From Ectopseudomonas mendocina (GTDB lineage Bacteria > Pseudomonadota > Gammaproteobacteria > Pseudomonadales > Pseudomonadaceae): 35,700 nucleotides of DNA. Below, one piece after another: positions 24,196-32,930 of this stretch (the first letter of the stretch is position 1; the number at the start of each line of letters is the position of its first letter). The DNA is taken from contig NZ_VRYE01000075.1 in assembly GCF_008041835.1 (NCBI RefSeq), forward strand, positions 1-35,700, read 5' to 3'. A program made the translations under genes and the position numbers. Below the pieces are notes generated by a model. The model ran no database searches and was not told the DNA's origin. It worked only from the letters and a program-made list of their open reading frames with translations.

Positions 24196-26940
24196 ATGAC
24201 CACAGCAGCCCGCCCGCCACTGCCTTTGATACCGGCCAAGCTGGCCGCGCCGTCCATTCATCCCGGCCTGCTGCCGCGGCCGCGCTTCGACGAGTGGCTG
24301 CAGCGCCTGCCCCAGGTACGCCTGGCCGTGCTGCAGGCGCCCAGCGGTTTCGGCAAGACCGTGCTGGCCGGCCAGTGGGCCGCGGCCTTCGCCGGCGCCG
24401 TGGCCTGGCTCAACCTCGACGGCAACGACAACAGCCCGCGGCAGTTTGGCCGCTACCTGCTCAATGCTCTGCATCGCCAGCTTGAGGGCGGCTGTCCGCA
24501 GTGCGTCAATCGCGCCGAGCAGGGCGACGACGGCCTCGACGGCCTGCTCACCCGCCTGCTGGCCGAACTGCCGGCCGAGCACCCGCCGCTGTTGCTGGTG
24601 CTCGACGAGTTCGAGGCGCTGCGCAATCGCGAGGTGATCGCCGCGCTGCGCTTCTTCCTGCGCAACACGCCGCCCTGGCTGACCCTGCTGGTGTGCAGCC
24701 GCGGCCTGCCGGATCTCGGCGTGGCCGAGCTGCGGGTCAAGCGTCAGCTGCTGGCGCTGGACGCCAGCCACCTGGCCTTCGAGCTGGACGAGGTGCAGGC
24801 GTTGCTCGAACTAGGCCTGCCGATCGCCATCAACCGCGAGCAGGTCGAGCGCCTCAACCGGCGTATCGGCGGCTGGCCTTGCGCGTTGCAGCTGACCTTG
24901 CAGGAAGTGCAGACCGGGCGCGGCATGGACCTGTTTCTCGAGGCGCTGCAACTCGGCCATCCCTACGTGCGCGACTATTTCCGCGAGCAGGTGCTGTATG
25001 GCCTGGACGGCGCCACCCAGGACTTTCTGCAGTCCACCTGCCTGCTCGAGCGCTTCAGCTCGGCGCTGGCCGACCGCCTGACCGACAGCTGCAACGGCCG
25101 CGAGATGCTGGAAAACCTCGAACGCAGCGGCCTGTTTATCCAGGCGGTGGACCCGTTGCGTCAGTGGTTCGCCTACCACCCGCTGTTCGCCAGCTTCCTG
25201 CGCAACGAGCTGTCCACCCATCATCCGCAGCGCATGGGCGAGCTGCACCTGCGCGCCGCCGAGGCGCTGCTCGAGGAGAAGATGGCCGAGGAGGCCGCCC
25301 GCCATGCGCTGCTGGCGCATGATCCGCAGCGAGTGGCGCAGATTCTCGAGACCCACGGCCGTCACTTCTATCGCCAGGGGCGGCTGGAGCTGCTGCAGCG
25401 CTGCCTGGCCGTGCTGCCGGAGAGCCGCGTGGCCGAGTCGCCGCTGTTCACCCTGCTGCAGGCCTGGGCCTCGCAGAACCAGTACCAGAGCGATCAGGTC
25501 GAGCGCTGGCTGCAGGCCGGCGAGGCGGTGCAGCGCGAGCAGTTCAGTGCCGAGCAGTGGCAGCGCATCGAGGCCGAATACCAGGCGGTGCGCGCCCAGG
25601 TGGCGATCAACCAGGGCGACCAGCAGCGTGCCATGGCCTTCGCCCGCCAGGCACTGGCGCTCGAGCCGCTGACCATGCGCACCTCCCGCGTCGCGGCGCT
25701 GTCGGTGCTGGCCGAGTCGCACTTCGTCCAGGGCGATCTGGCCAAGGCCCAGCATCAGCACGAGGAAAACGTGCGCCGCGCGCAGCAGATCAACGCCTCG
25801 CACCCGGTGCTGTGGAGCCTCGGCCAGCTGTCGGAGATCGCCGTCGCCCAGGGCCACCTGCAGAAGGCCTACAACCTGCAGGAGCGGGCGCTGCAGTACA
25901 TCGAGCAGGAAAAGCTGCCGGTCACCCCGATCATGGAATTCATCCACCGCGTGCGCGGCCAGGTGCTGCTGGAGTGGCACCACCTCGATGCCGCCGAGCA
26001 GTGCGCCCTGCAGGGGCTGGAGATACTCGATACGGTGGGCGACCACTGGTTCCTGCAGTGCTACGTGCTGCTCGCCCGCGTTGCCCATGCGCGCGGCCAG
26101 CAGAACCAGTGTGCCGACTACATCGGCCGGCTCAAGACGCTGCTGGCCGGCGACGACTACCACATCGACTGGCAGGCCAACGCCCACGCGGTGATGCTCA
26201 CCTACTGGGACTCGACCCAGGACAAGGACAGCATCCGCCAGTGGCTTGCCACCGCGCCGCCGCTCAAGCCGGGGGCCAACCACTTCGCCCAGGGCAATGC
26301 GCGCAACCATGTGCGCGCCTACCTGGCGCTGAACCAGGGCGACCGCGCGCTGCCGATCCTGCGTCAGCTACAGCTCGATGCCGAGCGCCACCAGCTGGTG
26401 ATGGACCAGAACCGCAACCATATCCTCCAGGCGCTGGCCTACTGGCAGCGCGAGGAACGCCAGAGCAGCCTCGACCATCTGCACCAGGCGCTGACCCTGG
26501 CCAGCGGTACCGGCGCCATCGGCAGCTTCCTGCGCCTGGGTAAGCCGCTGATCGCCATGCTCAAGGCGCTGCAGCACGAGCGTCGCCTCGACGAGCTGGA
26601 ACACCAGCGCGCCGAGCGCCTGATCCAGCTGGCCCAGCAGCAGCGCGACTTCAGCCGGGCGATCCGCATCACCCTGGACGAGGCGGTGATTCAGGACATC
26701 ATCAACCGCCCCGACGTGCCCGAGCTGATCCGCCATTCGCCGTTGACCCGGCGCGAATGGCAGGTGCTCAGCCTGATCCACGCCGGGCTGTCCAACGAGC
26801 AGATCTCCGAACACCTCAACGTCGCCCAGACCACCATCAAGACGCACATCCGCAGCCTCTACCAGAAGCTCGCCATCACCCAGCGCAGCGAGGCGGTGCA
26901 GCTGGCGCGCAGCCTGTTGAGCAAGATTCAGGGGGAGTAG
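24196..26940 (+). CDS. malT: MalT, ATP- and maltotriose-dependent activator of the mal regulon
   Basis: This 914-residue STAND-class regulator (E. coli MalT has 901) opens with IPAKLAAPSIHPGLLPRPR. The ATP-binding domain carries Walker A QAPSGFGKTVL (about 47-57) and Walker B LLLVLDEFE (about 132-140), then IGGWPCALQLTL and HPLFASFL. The middle third is a helical-repeat sensor region that binds maltotriose in the family. The C-terminus is a LuxR-type helix-turn-helix: SPLTRREWQVLSLIHAGLSN, then NVAQTTIKTHIRSLYQKL (about 852-897). It activates at GGGGAKGAGG boxes, three of which are seen near lamB, malE and the alpha-glucosidase gene. The ATG follows GGGAGAGG. It lies 145 bp behind malG; no MalT box precedes it, so it may be constitutive or read from malEFG. 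Confidence 0.96.
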   Translation: MTTAARPPLPLIPAKLAAPSIHPGLLPRPRFDEWLQRLPQVRLAVLQAPSGFGKTVLAGQWAAAFAGAVAWLNLDGNDNSPRQFGRYLLNALHRQLEGGCPQCVNRAEQGDDGLDGLLTRLLAELPAEHPPLLLVLDEFEALRNREVIAALRFFLRNTPPWLTLLVCSRGLPDLGVAELRVKRQLLALDASHLAFELDEVQALLELGLPIAINREQVERLNRRIGGWPCALQLTLQEVQTGRGMDLFLEALQLGHPYVRDYFREQVLYGLDGATQDFLQSTCLLERFSSALADRLTDSCNGREMLENLERSGLFIQAVDPLRQWFAYHPLFASFLRNELSTHHPQRMGELHLRAAEALLEEKMAEEAARHALLAHDPQRVAQILETHGRHFYRQGRLELLQRCLAVLPESRVAESPLFTLLQAWASQNQYQSDQVERWLQAGEAVQREQFSAEQWQRIEAEYQAVRAQVAINQGDQQRAMAFARQALALEPLTMRTSRVAALSVLAESHFVQGDLAKAQHQHEENVRRAQQINASHPVLWSLGQLSEIAVAQGHLQKAYNLQERALQYIEQEKLPVTPIMEFIHRVRGQVLLEWHHLDAAEQCALQGLEILDTVGDHWFLQCYVLLARVAHARGQQNQCADYIGRLKTLLAGDDYHIDWQANAHAVMLTYWDSTQDKDSIRQWLATAPPLKPGANHFAQGNARNHVRAYLALNQGDRALPILRQLQLDAERHQLVMDQNRNHILQALAYWQREERQSSLDHLHQALTLASGTGAIGSFLRLGKPLIAMLKALQHERRLDELEHQRAERLIQLAQQQRDFSRAIRITLDEAVIQDIINRPDVPELIRHSPLTRREWQVLSLIHAGLSNEQISEHLNVAQTTIKTHIRSLYQKLAITQRSEAVQLARSLLSKIQGE

Positions 26941-26953
26941 GGGGATACCCAAC

Positions 26954-27050
26954 CGTAGGGTGCGCCGTGCGCACCGCTGCGGGGTCGGGTGTCTGACGAA
27001 TATGTTGATGCCTCGATAGGCGCGGGCTGGTGCGCACAGCGCACCCTACG
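26954..27050. repeat. Inverted pair of the GGTGCGCAC repeat after malT
   Basis: CGTAGGGTGCGCCGTGCGCA plus CC (26954-26975) and its inverse GGTGCGCACAGCGCACCCTA plus CG (27029-27050) match in 21 of 22 positions. The pair lies in the 262-bp gap between malT and the alpha-glucosidase gene and could fold into a long hairpin ending the malT transcript. Confidence 0.8.
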
Positions 27051-27131
27051 GCCCGGCTTCGCGCGCACGATCTCCACCCCCAAAACTCCTCCCCCTTGCC
27101 CGCCACCAGCTACGCCGTCGAAAACCCCGGC

Positions 27132-27167
27132 GGGGAGGATGTGACGCCTTGCCCTCTTGCCTAGAGT
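27132..27167 (+). promoter_or_regulatory. MalT-dependent promoter of the alpha-glucosidase gene
   Basis: The MalT box GGGGAGGATG (27132-27141, continuing TG) is followed by a -10-like TAGAGT (27162-27167). This places the box centre about 37 bp upstream of the likely transcription start, the position known for MalT-dependent promoters, which lack a proper -35. The start codon is at 27203. Confidence 0.75.
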
Positions 27168-27202
27168 GGAGCTGTCATCACGAACAACAAAAGGCTTGCT
27201 GT

Positions 27203-28831
27203 ATGGCTGTTATTCGCAAGGACTGGTGGCGCGGCGGCGTCATCTACCAGGTCTACCCACGCAGTTTTCTCGACAGCAACGACGACGGCATCGGAGATCT
27301 GCCCGGCGTAATCGCCAAGCTCGACTACATCGCCAGCCTCAACGTCGACGCCATCTGGCTGTCGCCGTTCTTCACCTCGCCGATGAAGGATTTCGGCTAC
27401 GACGTTTCCGACTATCGCGGCGTCGACCCGATCTTCGGCACCCTCGACGACTTCCGCGTGCTGGTCGCGGCCGCGCACGAGCGCGGCCTGCGCATCATCA
27501 TCGACCAGGTGCTCAACCACTGCTCCGACCAGCATCCCTGGTTCGCCGAGAGCCGCAGCAGCCGCAGCAACGACAAGGCGGACTGGTTCGTCTGGGCCGA
27601 CCCCAACCCGGACGGCACGCCGCCGAACAACTGGCTGTCGGTATTCGGCGGTTCGGCCTGGACCTGGGAGGGCCGGCGCAAGCAGTACTACCTGCACAAC
27701 TTCCTGGCCAGCCAGCCGGACCTCAACTTCCACTGCGAGGCGGTGCAGCAGCAGTTGCTCGACGACATGGAGTTCTGGCTGCAGCTGGGCGTCGATGGCT
27801 TCCGCCTGGACGCTGCCAACTTCTACTTTCACGACCAGGCGCTGCGCAACAACCCGCCGAACCTGGACATCCGCGAGGGCGGCATCGGTGTGCGCGTCGA
27901 CAACCCCTACGCCTACCAGCGCCACCTCTACGACAAGACCCAGCCGCAGAACCTCGACTTCCTGCGCCGCCTGCGTGCGCTGCTGGAGCGCTACCCCGGC
28001 ACCGCCACGGTGGCGGAGATCGGCTGCGACGACTCGCTGCGCACCATGGCCGCCTACACCAGCGGCGGCGATACCCTGCACATGGCCTATTCCTTCGACC
28101 TGCTCACCGCCCAGTGCAGCCCGGCGTTCATCCGCCACACCATCGAGAGCATCGAGCGCGAACTCAGCGACGGCTGGCCCTGCTGGTCGGTGGGCAACCA
28201 CGATGTGGTGCGGGTGATGAGCCGCTGGGCCCTGGCCGGCGAAGAGAGCCCGGCGCGCGGTCGCCTGCTGATGGCGCTGCTGCTGTCGCTGCGCGGCAGC
28301 GTGTGCCTGTACCAGGGCGAGGAGCTGGGCCTGCCGGAGGCCGAGCTGGCTTACGAGGATCTGGTCGACCCCTACGGCATCCGCTTCTGGCCCGAGTTCA
28401 AGGGCCGCGACGGTTGCCGCACGCCGATGCCCTGGGTACGCGACGGCGTCCATGCCGGCTTCTCCAGTGAGCGGCCCTGGCTGCCGCTGGACGAACGCCA
28501 CCGCGCCCTGGCGGTGGACGTGCAGGAGGCCGACGCGGCCTCGATGCTCAACAGCTACCGGCGCTTCCTCGCCTGGCGCCAGGAGCAGCCGCTGCTGATC
28601 GACGGCGATATCCAGGTGCGCTACCACGACGACGACCTGCTGGTGTTCGAACGGCGTCTGGGCGAGCAGGCCTGGCTGTGCCTGTTCAATCTGGGCGACC
28701 GCGAGCGCCGCTACGACCTGCCGCTGATGGTCGAGCCGCTGGAGGGCGTGCCGTCCAGCACGGCCGAGTTCCTCGGCAGTTGGGTACACTTGCCGGCCCA
28801 TGGGTTCGGCTTCGCCCGGCTGCTGGGCTAG
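27203..28831 (+). CDS. Cytoplasmic alpha-glucosidase (GH13, subfamily 23 type)
   Basis: This 542-residue GH13 enzyme without a signal peptide would cleave maltose and short dextrins to glucose in the cytoplasm. It starts DWWRGGVIYQVYPRSFLDSN with the calcium-loop-like DSNDDGIGD, then IWLSPFFTSPMKDFGYDVSD and IDQVLNHCSDQHPWF. The catalytic residues are Asp203 in DGFRLDAANFY, Glu272 in TVAEIGCDDSL and Asp334 in SVGNHDVVRVMSRW. The wording around these residues is that of alpha-glucosidases such as Xanthomonas XgtA (GH13_23), rather than trehalose synthase or oligo-1,6-glucosidase, although these are close relatives. Start 27203 was preferred because the 18 residues before it are unconserved and overlap the promoter. 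A MalT box precedes the gene and a strong hairpin follows it at 29102-29126. Confidence 0.92.
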   Translation: MAVIRKDWWRGGVIYQVYPRSFLDSNDDGIGDLPGVIAKLDYIASLNVDAIWLSPFFTSPMKDFGYDVSDYRGVDPIFGTLDDFRVLVAAAHERGLRIIIDQVLNHCSDQHPWFAESRSSRSNDKADWFVWADPNPDGTPPNNWLSVFGGSAWTWEGRRKQYYLHNFLASQPDLNFHCEAVQQQLLDDMEFWLQLGVDGFRLDAANFYFHDQALRNNPPNLDIREGGIGVRVDNPYAYQRHLYDKTQPQNLDFLRRLRALLERYPGTATVAEIGCDDSLRTMAAYTSGGDTLHMAYSFDLLTAQCSPAFIRHTIESIERELSDGWPCWSVGNHDVVRVMSRWALAGEESPARGRLLMALLLSLRGSVCLYQGEELGLPEAELAYEDLVDPYGIRFWPEFKGRDGCRTPMPWVRDGVHAGFSSERPWLPLDERHRALAVDVQEADAASMLNSYRRFLAWRQEQPLLIDGDIQVRYHDDDLLVFERRLGEQAWLCLFNLGDRERRYDLPLMVEPLEGVPSSTAEFLGSWVHLPAHGFGFARLLG

Positions 28832-28891
28832 TGCCGCGACATGCATGAAGTGTTGGTTGATCGCGGTCTTACCCAGCTACTGCGATCCCCC

Positions 28892-29055
28892 GTAGGGTGG
28901 GTTAGCCGCATACCGCCATTAACCGGCATCAGCGCATAAGTGACGCGGCGTAACCCACCATTGGCGCAACGCGGTCAATCGCTTGGTGGGTTACGCGGCG
29001 CGCCACCCTGGGAGTGTCCGAGCGTTCGGCGGTTGGCGCCGCTAACCCACCCTAC
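28892..29055. repeat. Nested inverted repeat built on GTAGGGTGGGTTAGC
   Basis: The outer arms GTAGGGTGGGTTAGC (28892-28906) and GCTAACCCACCCTAC (29041-29055) are perfect inverses over 15 bp. The inner arms GCGTAACCCACCA (28948-28960) and TGGTGGGTTACGC (28984-28996) are perfect over 13 bp. All four arms are versions of one GGTGGGTTA unit, as in REP/BIME clusters. Confidence 0.85.
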
Positions 29056-29101
29056 AGCGATCGACATCTCATGGTTGTCGCGACACTAGGCCCCTTGCGT
29101 T

Positions 29102-29126
29102 TGCAGGAGCCTGTCCGGCTCCTGCA
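29102..29126 (+). terminator. Terminator-like hairpin upstream of malK
   Basis: TGCAGGAGCC, a five-base loop and GGCTCCTGCA form a perfect 10-bp stem, followed by GGTTCTTAAGCTTT. It lies 270 bp after the alpha-glucosidase stop and 63 bp before malK. It could end the upstream transcript or attenuate read-through into malK. Confidence 0.6.
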
Positions 29127-29189
29127 GGTTCTTAAGCTTTCCGGCCGGGCCCAATCCATAGGTTCCCGGCCCCGTTCGAGAGGTATCCC

Positions 29190-30305
29190 ATGGCCAGCGT
29201 TACCCTGCGCAACATCTGCAAGCACTACGACGGCACCGCCATCACCCGCAACATCGACCTGGACATCGAGGACGGCGAATTCGTGGTCTTCGTCGGGCCG
29301 TCCGGCTGCGGCAAGTCCACGCTGCTGCGGCTGATCGCCGGGCTGGAGGAGATCAGCTCCGGCGAGCTGCTGATCGACGGTCAGCGGGTCAACGACCTGC
29401 CGCCCAAGGATCGCTCGGTGGGCATGGTGTTCCAGTCCTACGCCCTCTACCCGCACATGACGGTGGCGGAGAACATGGCCTTCGGCCTCAAGCTGGCGAA
29501 GATCGGCAAGGCGCAGGTCCGCAGCAAGGTGGAGGAGGTTTCGCGCATCCTGCAACTCGATGCGCTGCTCGAACGCAAGCCCAAGGACCTTTCCGGCGGC
29601 CAGCGTCAGCGTGTGGCCATCGGCCGTACCCTGGTGCGCGAGCCCAAGGTGTTCCTGTTCGACGAGCCGCTGTCGAACCTCGATGCCTTCCTGCGCGTGC
29701 AGATGCGCATCGAGATCTCGCGCCTGCACCAGCGCCTGAAGTCCACCATGATCTACGTCACCCACGACCAGGTCGAAGCCATGACCATGGCCGACAAGAT
29801 CGTCGTGCTCGAGGCCGGGCGCATCGCCCAGGTCGGTGCGCCGCTGGAGCTCTACCACTACCCGCGCAACCGCTTCGTCGCCGGCTTCCTCGGCTCGCCG
29901 CAGATGAACTTCCTCCAGGTGCGCGCGCTCAGCGCCAGCAGCGAGGCGGTGGAGATCGAGATGCCCGGCGGCTACCGCATGCGAGTGCTGGTCGACGGCA
30001 CCGGCGTCGAGCCCGGCGAGGAGTTGACCCTGGGCGTGCGCCCGGAGCACTTCGTCGCCGCCGAGCAGGCCGACTTCGCCTTCTACGGGCAGATCAGCGT
30101 GGCCGAGCGCCTGGGCGACCACAACCTGATCTACCTGAGCCTGGAAGGGGTGGAGCACATCATCACCCTGCGCAGCGATGGTGACCGCCGCGTGGCAGTG
30201 GGCGAAACCTTCGCCGCGGGCCTGATGGCCAGCAAGTGCCACCTGTTCCGCGCCGATGGCCAGGCCTGTCCGCGGCATTATCGCGAGCCGGCGATCTACG
30301 GCTGA
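29190..30305 (+). CDS. malK: Maltose transporter ATPase subunit
   Basis: This 371-residue ABC ATPase has exactly the length of E. coli MalK and energises MalFG. Walker A GPSGCGKST begins at residue 36, the Q-loop Gln82 is in MVFQSYALYPHMTV, the signature LSGGQ is at 134-138, Walker B FLFDEPLSNLDA has Asp158 and Glu159, and the switch His192 is in YVTHDQVEAMTMAD. The C-terminal regulatory domain (from about 240, FLGSPQMNFL onward) includes LGVRPEHF and is the part through which E. coli MalK restrains MalT. Its place away from malEFG, behind malT and the alpha-glucosidase gene, is unlike the enteric malK-lamB order. The start follows GAGAGGTATCCC. Confidence 0.95.
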   Translation: MASVTLRNICKHYDGTAITRNIDLDIEDGEFVVFVGPSGCGKSTLLRLIAGLEEISSGELLIDGQRVNDLPPKDRSVGMVFQSYALYPHMTVAENMAFGLKLAKIGKAQVRSKVEEVSRILQLDALLERKPKDLSGGQRQRVAIGRTLVREPKVFLFDEPLSNLDAFLRVQMRIEISRLHQRLKSTMIYVTHDQVEAMTMADKIVVLEAGRIAQVGAPLELYHYPRNRFVAGFLGSPQMNFLQVRALSASSEAVEIEMPGGYRMRVLVDGTGVEPGEELTLGVRPEHFVAAEQADFAFYGQISVAERLGDHNLIYLSLEGVEHIITLRSDGDRRVAVGETFAAGLMASKCHLFRADGQACPRHYREPAIYG

Positions 30306-31091
30306 TCACGGCGTGTGGCGTACCGAGCCGGCGCTGGCGGCTGCCTCTACGCTGCCGAGCCCAAAAAGGTGGGCTTCGCGGGTTCAGGGGAAAGTGCGGG
30401 TTGACCCCGGACTGGCAATTACGTGTTAGCTGTCGATGACTTGGCACTATCCCTTAGCGTGTCGTCTGATCTGATGGGTTTCGCCCCTTACGGGCGACTC
30501 ACTTTCTTTGCTTGTGCAAAGAAAGTAAGCAAAGAAACACACCCCTGCATCCGAGCTAGGCGCCCCCGCCCTGCTGCGCCGGGGTTCCCTCGCTCCATCA
30601 CCGCTCCAGGGGCACGCTGCGAAGGGCCATCCCTGGCCCATCGCAGCTCTCGCGACATCCATGTCGCTCAACCCCTTCCACGGTGATTCCACTCGGCCTC
30701 CTGAAGGGGACTTGGGCGTCGTCTGTTCCATCGCAGTTGAAGAGCAAAGGCAAAAGCCAGACGCCGCCAATTTCAACTTCGCAAAGATTATGCAAGCTCG
30801 CGCCTCGGTCCCGTCAGGAGGCCGAAACGTAGCGCAGCGGAGTGACAGCCGCAGGCAGGCCCGAAGGGTGAGCGCAGCGAATCAAGGTGTGGCGCCCGTA
30901 AGGGGCGCAACCCAAAACGTTCAGCCGACGCGGTAGTGGAGGGTGCTAAGCCAGTAAGCGATACGCACACAAACTTGCCAGTCCGGTATCAAGCGTGTCC
31001 TCCCCGCGAGAATACGAAGAACCAAAATAGGTGGCACTTCGACGATACGCCGGACCTCGAAAGAGACAGGTTCGTCGTCATCGGAGTCCTT
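30306..31091. other. Gene-free stretch with an inverted-repeat element
   Basis: 786 bp without a credible gene. A weak hairpin (AGCCCA at 30358-30363 with TGGGCT at 30370-30375) may end malK. The rest is mostly the nested inverted-repeat element at 30407-30986. The short open frames inside it are low-complexity products of the repeat. Confidence 0.65.
30407..30986. mobile_element. About 580-bp element with nested inverted repeats
   Basis: The outer arms CCGGACTGGCAA (30407-30418) and TTGCCAGTCCGG (30975-30986) are perfect inverses. The inner arms GGGTTTCGCCCCTTACGGGC (from 30476) and its inverse ending at 30913 agree in 20 of 21 positions. Just inside the left inner arm is a perfect hairpin, ACTTTCTTTGC-TTGT-GCAAAGAAAGT (30501-30526). 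From memory, similar stretches with this inner arm and hairpin are scattered through Pseudomonas genomes and are often annotated as spurious small proteins. It carries no transposase. Whether it moves by itself is unknown. Confidence 0.75.
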
Positions 31092-31739
31092 ATGCCTCAT
31101 CTGCCATCACGCACCTGGATCTGCGCCCTGGTCGGTATCGCCGTCGCGCTCGGCACCTTCGAAGCCACGCGTCGCTACCGGCAACTGGCGAGCGCGCCGG
31201 CGCTGAGCGACACCAGTCGCGCCCTGGGCATCGACGGTCATCATGTTCAGGCCGGCCCCTGGCGGCTGTTCACCCGCAGTGTCGGCGCTGCCGATGCACC
31301 GGTGGTGGTGCTGGTGCACGGGCTGGTCATCTCCAGTCGCTACATGGAGCCGCTGGCCAGGGCGCTGGCCGACAACGGCTACCGCGTGCTGGCGCCGGAC
31401 CTGCCGGGCTACGGCGAGAGCGCGACGGGCACGCCACGGCGCGTGCTGAGCGTCGAGCAACTGGCCGATGTGCTCGACCTCTGGCTCAGCGCCTGCGCCA
31501 TCGACAAGGCCACCTTCATCGGCAATTCCTACGGCTGCCAGATCCTCACGGCCCTGGCCGTGCGCACCCCGAGCGGGTGGAGCGCCTGGTGCTGCAGGGG
31601 CCGACTGTCGACCCGGCAGCGCGCAGCCTGCTGCCCCAGCTCTGGCGTGCCGTGCGCAATGGCCGTCGCGAACGCCAGCGCTCCAGTGCCGCCATCGGCC
31701 GCATCGATTACGCCAAGGCCGGCGTCTGGCGGGTGCTGG
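31092..31739 (+). pseudogene. Alpha/beta hydrolase, 5' fragment, frameshifted and truncated
   Basis: An alpha/beta-hydrolase start codes for an N-terminal hydrophobic segment (TWICALVGIAVALGTFEATR), the oxyanion motif VVVLVHGLVISSRYMEPLAR, LAPDLPGYGESATG and the nucleophile elbow FIGNSYGCQILTALAV. At about 31565 one base is missing. In the next frame the family pattern goes on as HPERVERLVLQGPTVDPAAR, then SLLPQLWRAVRNGRRERQRS, to about 31735, where the DNA becomes zwf. The part that should hold the acid Asp and catalytic His is absent. The start is backed by GGAG six bases upstream. This is a dead gene cut by the zwf junction. Confidence 0.85.
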
Positions 31740-32231
31740 GCCGGCGTGCCCTTCTACCTGCGCACCGGCAAGCGCATGCCGCAGAAACTGTCGCAGATCG
31801 TCATCCACTTCAAGGCGCCGCCGCACTACATCTTCGCCCCGGAGCAACGCCAGCTGATCGGCAACAAGCTGATCATCCGCCTGCAGCCGGACGAGGGCAT
31901 CGCCCTGCAGGTGCTGACCAAGGATCAGGGCCTGGACAAGGGCATGCAGCTGCGCAGCGGCCCGCTGCAGCTGAGTTTTTCCGACACCTACCGCAGTGCG
32001 CGCATCCCCGATGCCTACGAGCGCCTGCTGCTGGAAGTGGTGCGCGGCAACCAGAACCTGTTCGTGCGCAAGGACGAAATCGAATACGCCTGGCAGTGGT
32101 GCGACCAGTTGATCGACGGCTGGCAGCGCCTTGGCGAGGCGCCGAAACCCTACACCGCCGGCAGTTGGGGCCCTATGGCGTCGGTTGCCTTGATCACCCG
32201 TGATGGCAGGAGCTGGTATGGCGATCTCTGA
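31735..32231 (+). pseudogene. zwf: 3' fragment of a second zwf
   Basis: The last 163 or so codons of glucose-6-phosphate dehydrogenase, from GVPFYLRTGKRMPQKLSQIV to RDGRSWYGDL, are kept in frame. The NADP-binding and active-site parts are missing. The protein differs from the full copy at only about five residues (for example MRGSQN to VRGNQN) although many codons differ. The junction with the hydrolase lies in GCTGGGCCGG, which is shared with the intact zwf at 2203. The hydrolase frame fragment and this piece happen to stay open together, so a chimeric product is possible but would be meaningless. The stop overlaps the second pgl start exactly as in the intact operon. Confidence 0.92.
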
Positions 32232-32929
32232 ACTGCAACTGCCGCCAGGCGTCCGGGCCTGTACGTATGACGCTGCCGGACAAATGGCTCAGGCGCTGGC
32301 GGTGCGCGTGGCTGATGCCTTGCGTGAGGCCATCGCCAATCGTGGTCAGGCTACCCTGGTGGTGTCCGGCGGGCGCAGCCCGGTGCCGTTCTTCGAAGCG
32401 CTGGCGCAGCAGGACGTGCCCTGGGCACAGGTGCGGGTCAGCCTGGCCGACGAGCGTTGGGTGCCGGTCAACCACGCCGCCAGCAACGAGGCGCTGGTGC
32501 GCCGTCACCTGTTGCGTGGCCCAGCCGCTGAAGCGCGTTTTCTCAGCCTTTACCAGGTCGCTGGCAATCTCGAACAGGCGGCTGAGCTGGCCGATGCGGC
32601 GGTCGCCGAACTGGCGCCGATCGACGTGCTGGTCTTGGGATGGGCGACGATGGGCATACCGCCTCGCTGTTCCCCAATAGCCCTAATCTGAGCCAGGCGC
32701 TGCAACCTGGCTGCGCACGTCGCGTGCTGCCGATGCTCGCCCCCAATGAGCCGGCGCAACGCCTGAGCCTGACCCTGCCCGTGCTGGCCAGCGCACGCCT
32801 GCCGCTGCTGGCGATCCAGGGCCAGACAAAACTGAACATACTCAACGCAGCTTTGCAGCCTGGTGAAATCACCGAACTGCCGATTCGTGCGTTCCTGCAT
32901 TCCCCCTCGAAATCCACTGGTGCCTCTGA
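32218..32929 (+). pseudogene. pgl: Second 6-phosphogluconolactonase gene with two single-base deletions
   Basis: Collinear with the intact pgl. It starts MAISELQLPPGVRACTYDAA after AGGAGCTGGT and keeps SGGRSPVPFFEALA and SLADERWVPVNHAASNEAL. At about 32640 a base is missing (TTGGGATGGGCGAC against CTCGGTCTGGGCGAG), so translation ends at 32691 after about 157 residues, before the catalytic GDDGHTASLFP motif. The C-terminal half continues in another frame. A second missing base at about 32905 (TTCCCCCTCG against TTCCCCTCTCG) removes the original stop and joins this tail in frame to eda. Confidence 0.9.
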
Positions 32930-32930
32930 C

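Larger units (their letters stand above)
28832..29189. other. Gene-free stretch between the alpha-glucosidase gene and malK
   Basis: 358 bp with a large nested inverted repeat (28892-29055) and a terminator-like hairpin (29102-29126). I find no MalT box and no clear promoter for malK here. No coding potential is seen. Confidence 0.6.

Noticed and set aside
30423..30936. Several small frames such as one reading MGFAPYGRLTFFACAKKVSK
   Set aside because: They lie within the inverted-repeat element and follow its repeat structure on both strands. They have no ribosome-binding site or protein features that would make them genes.
31008..31018. GTCCTCCCCG, a reversed MalT-box-like sequence
   Set aside because: It faces away from the hydrolase fragment toward malK's 3' end, where no minus-strand gene exists.
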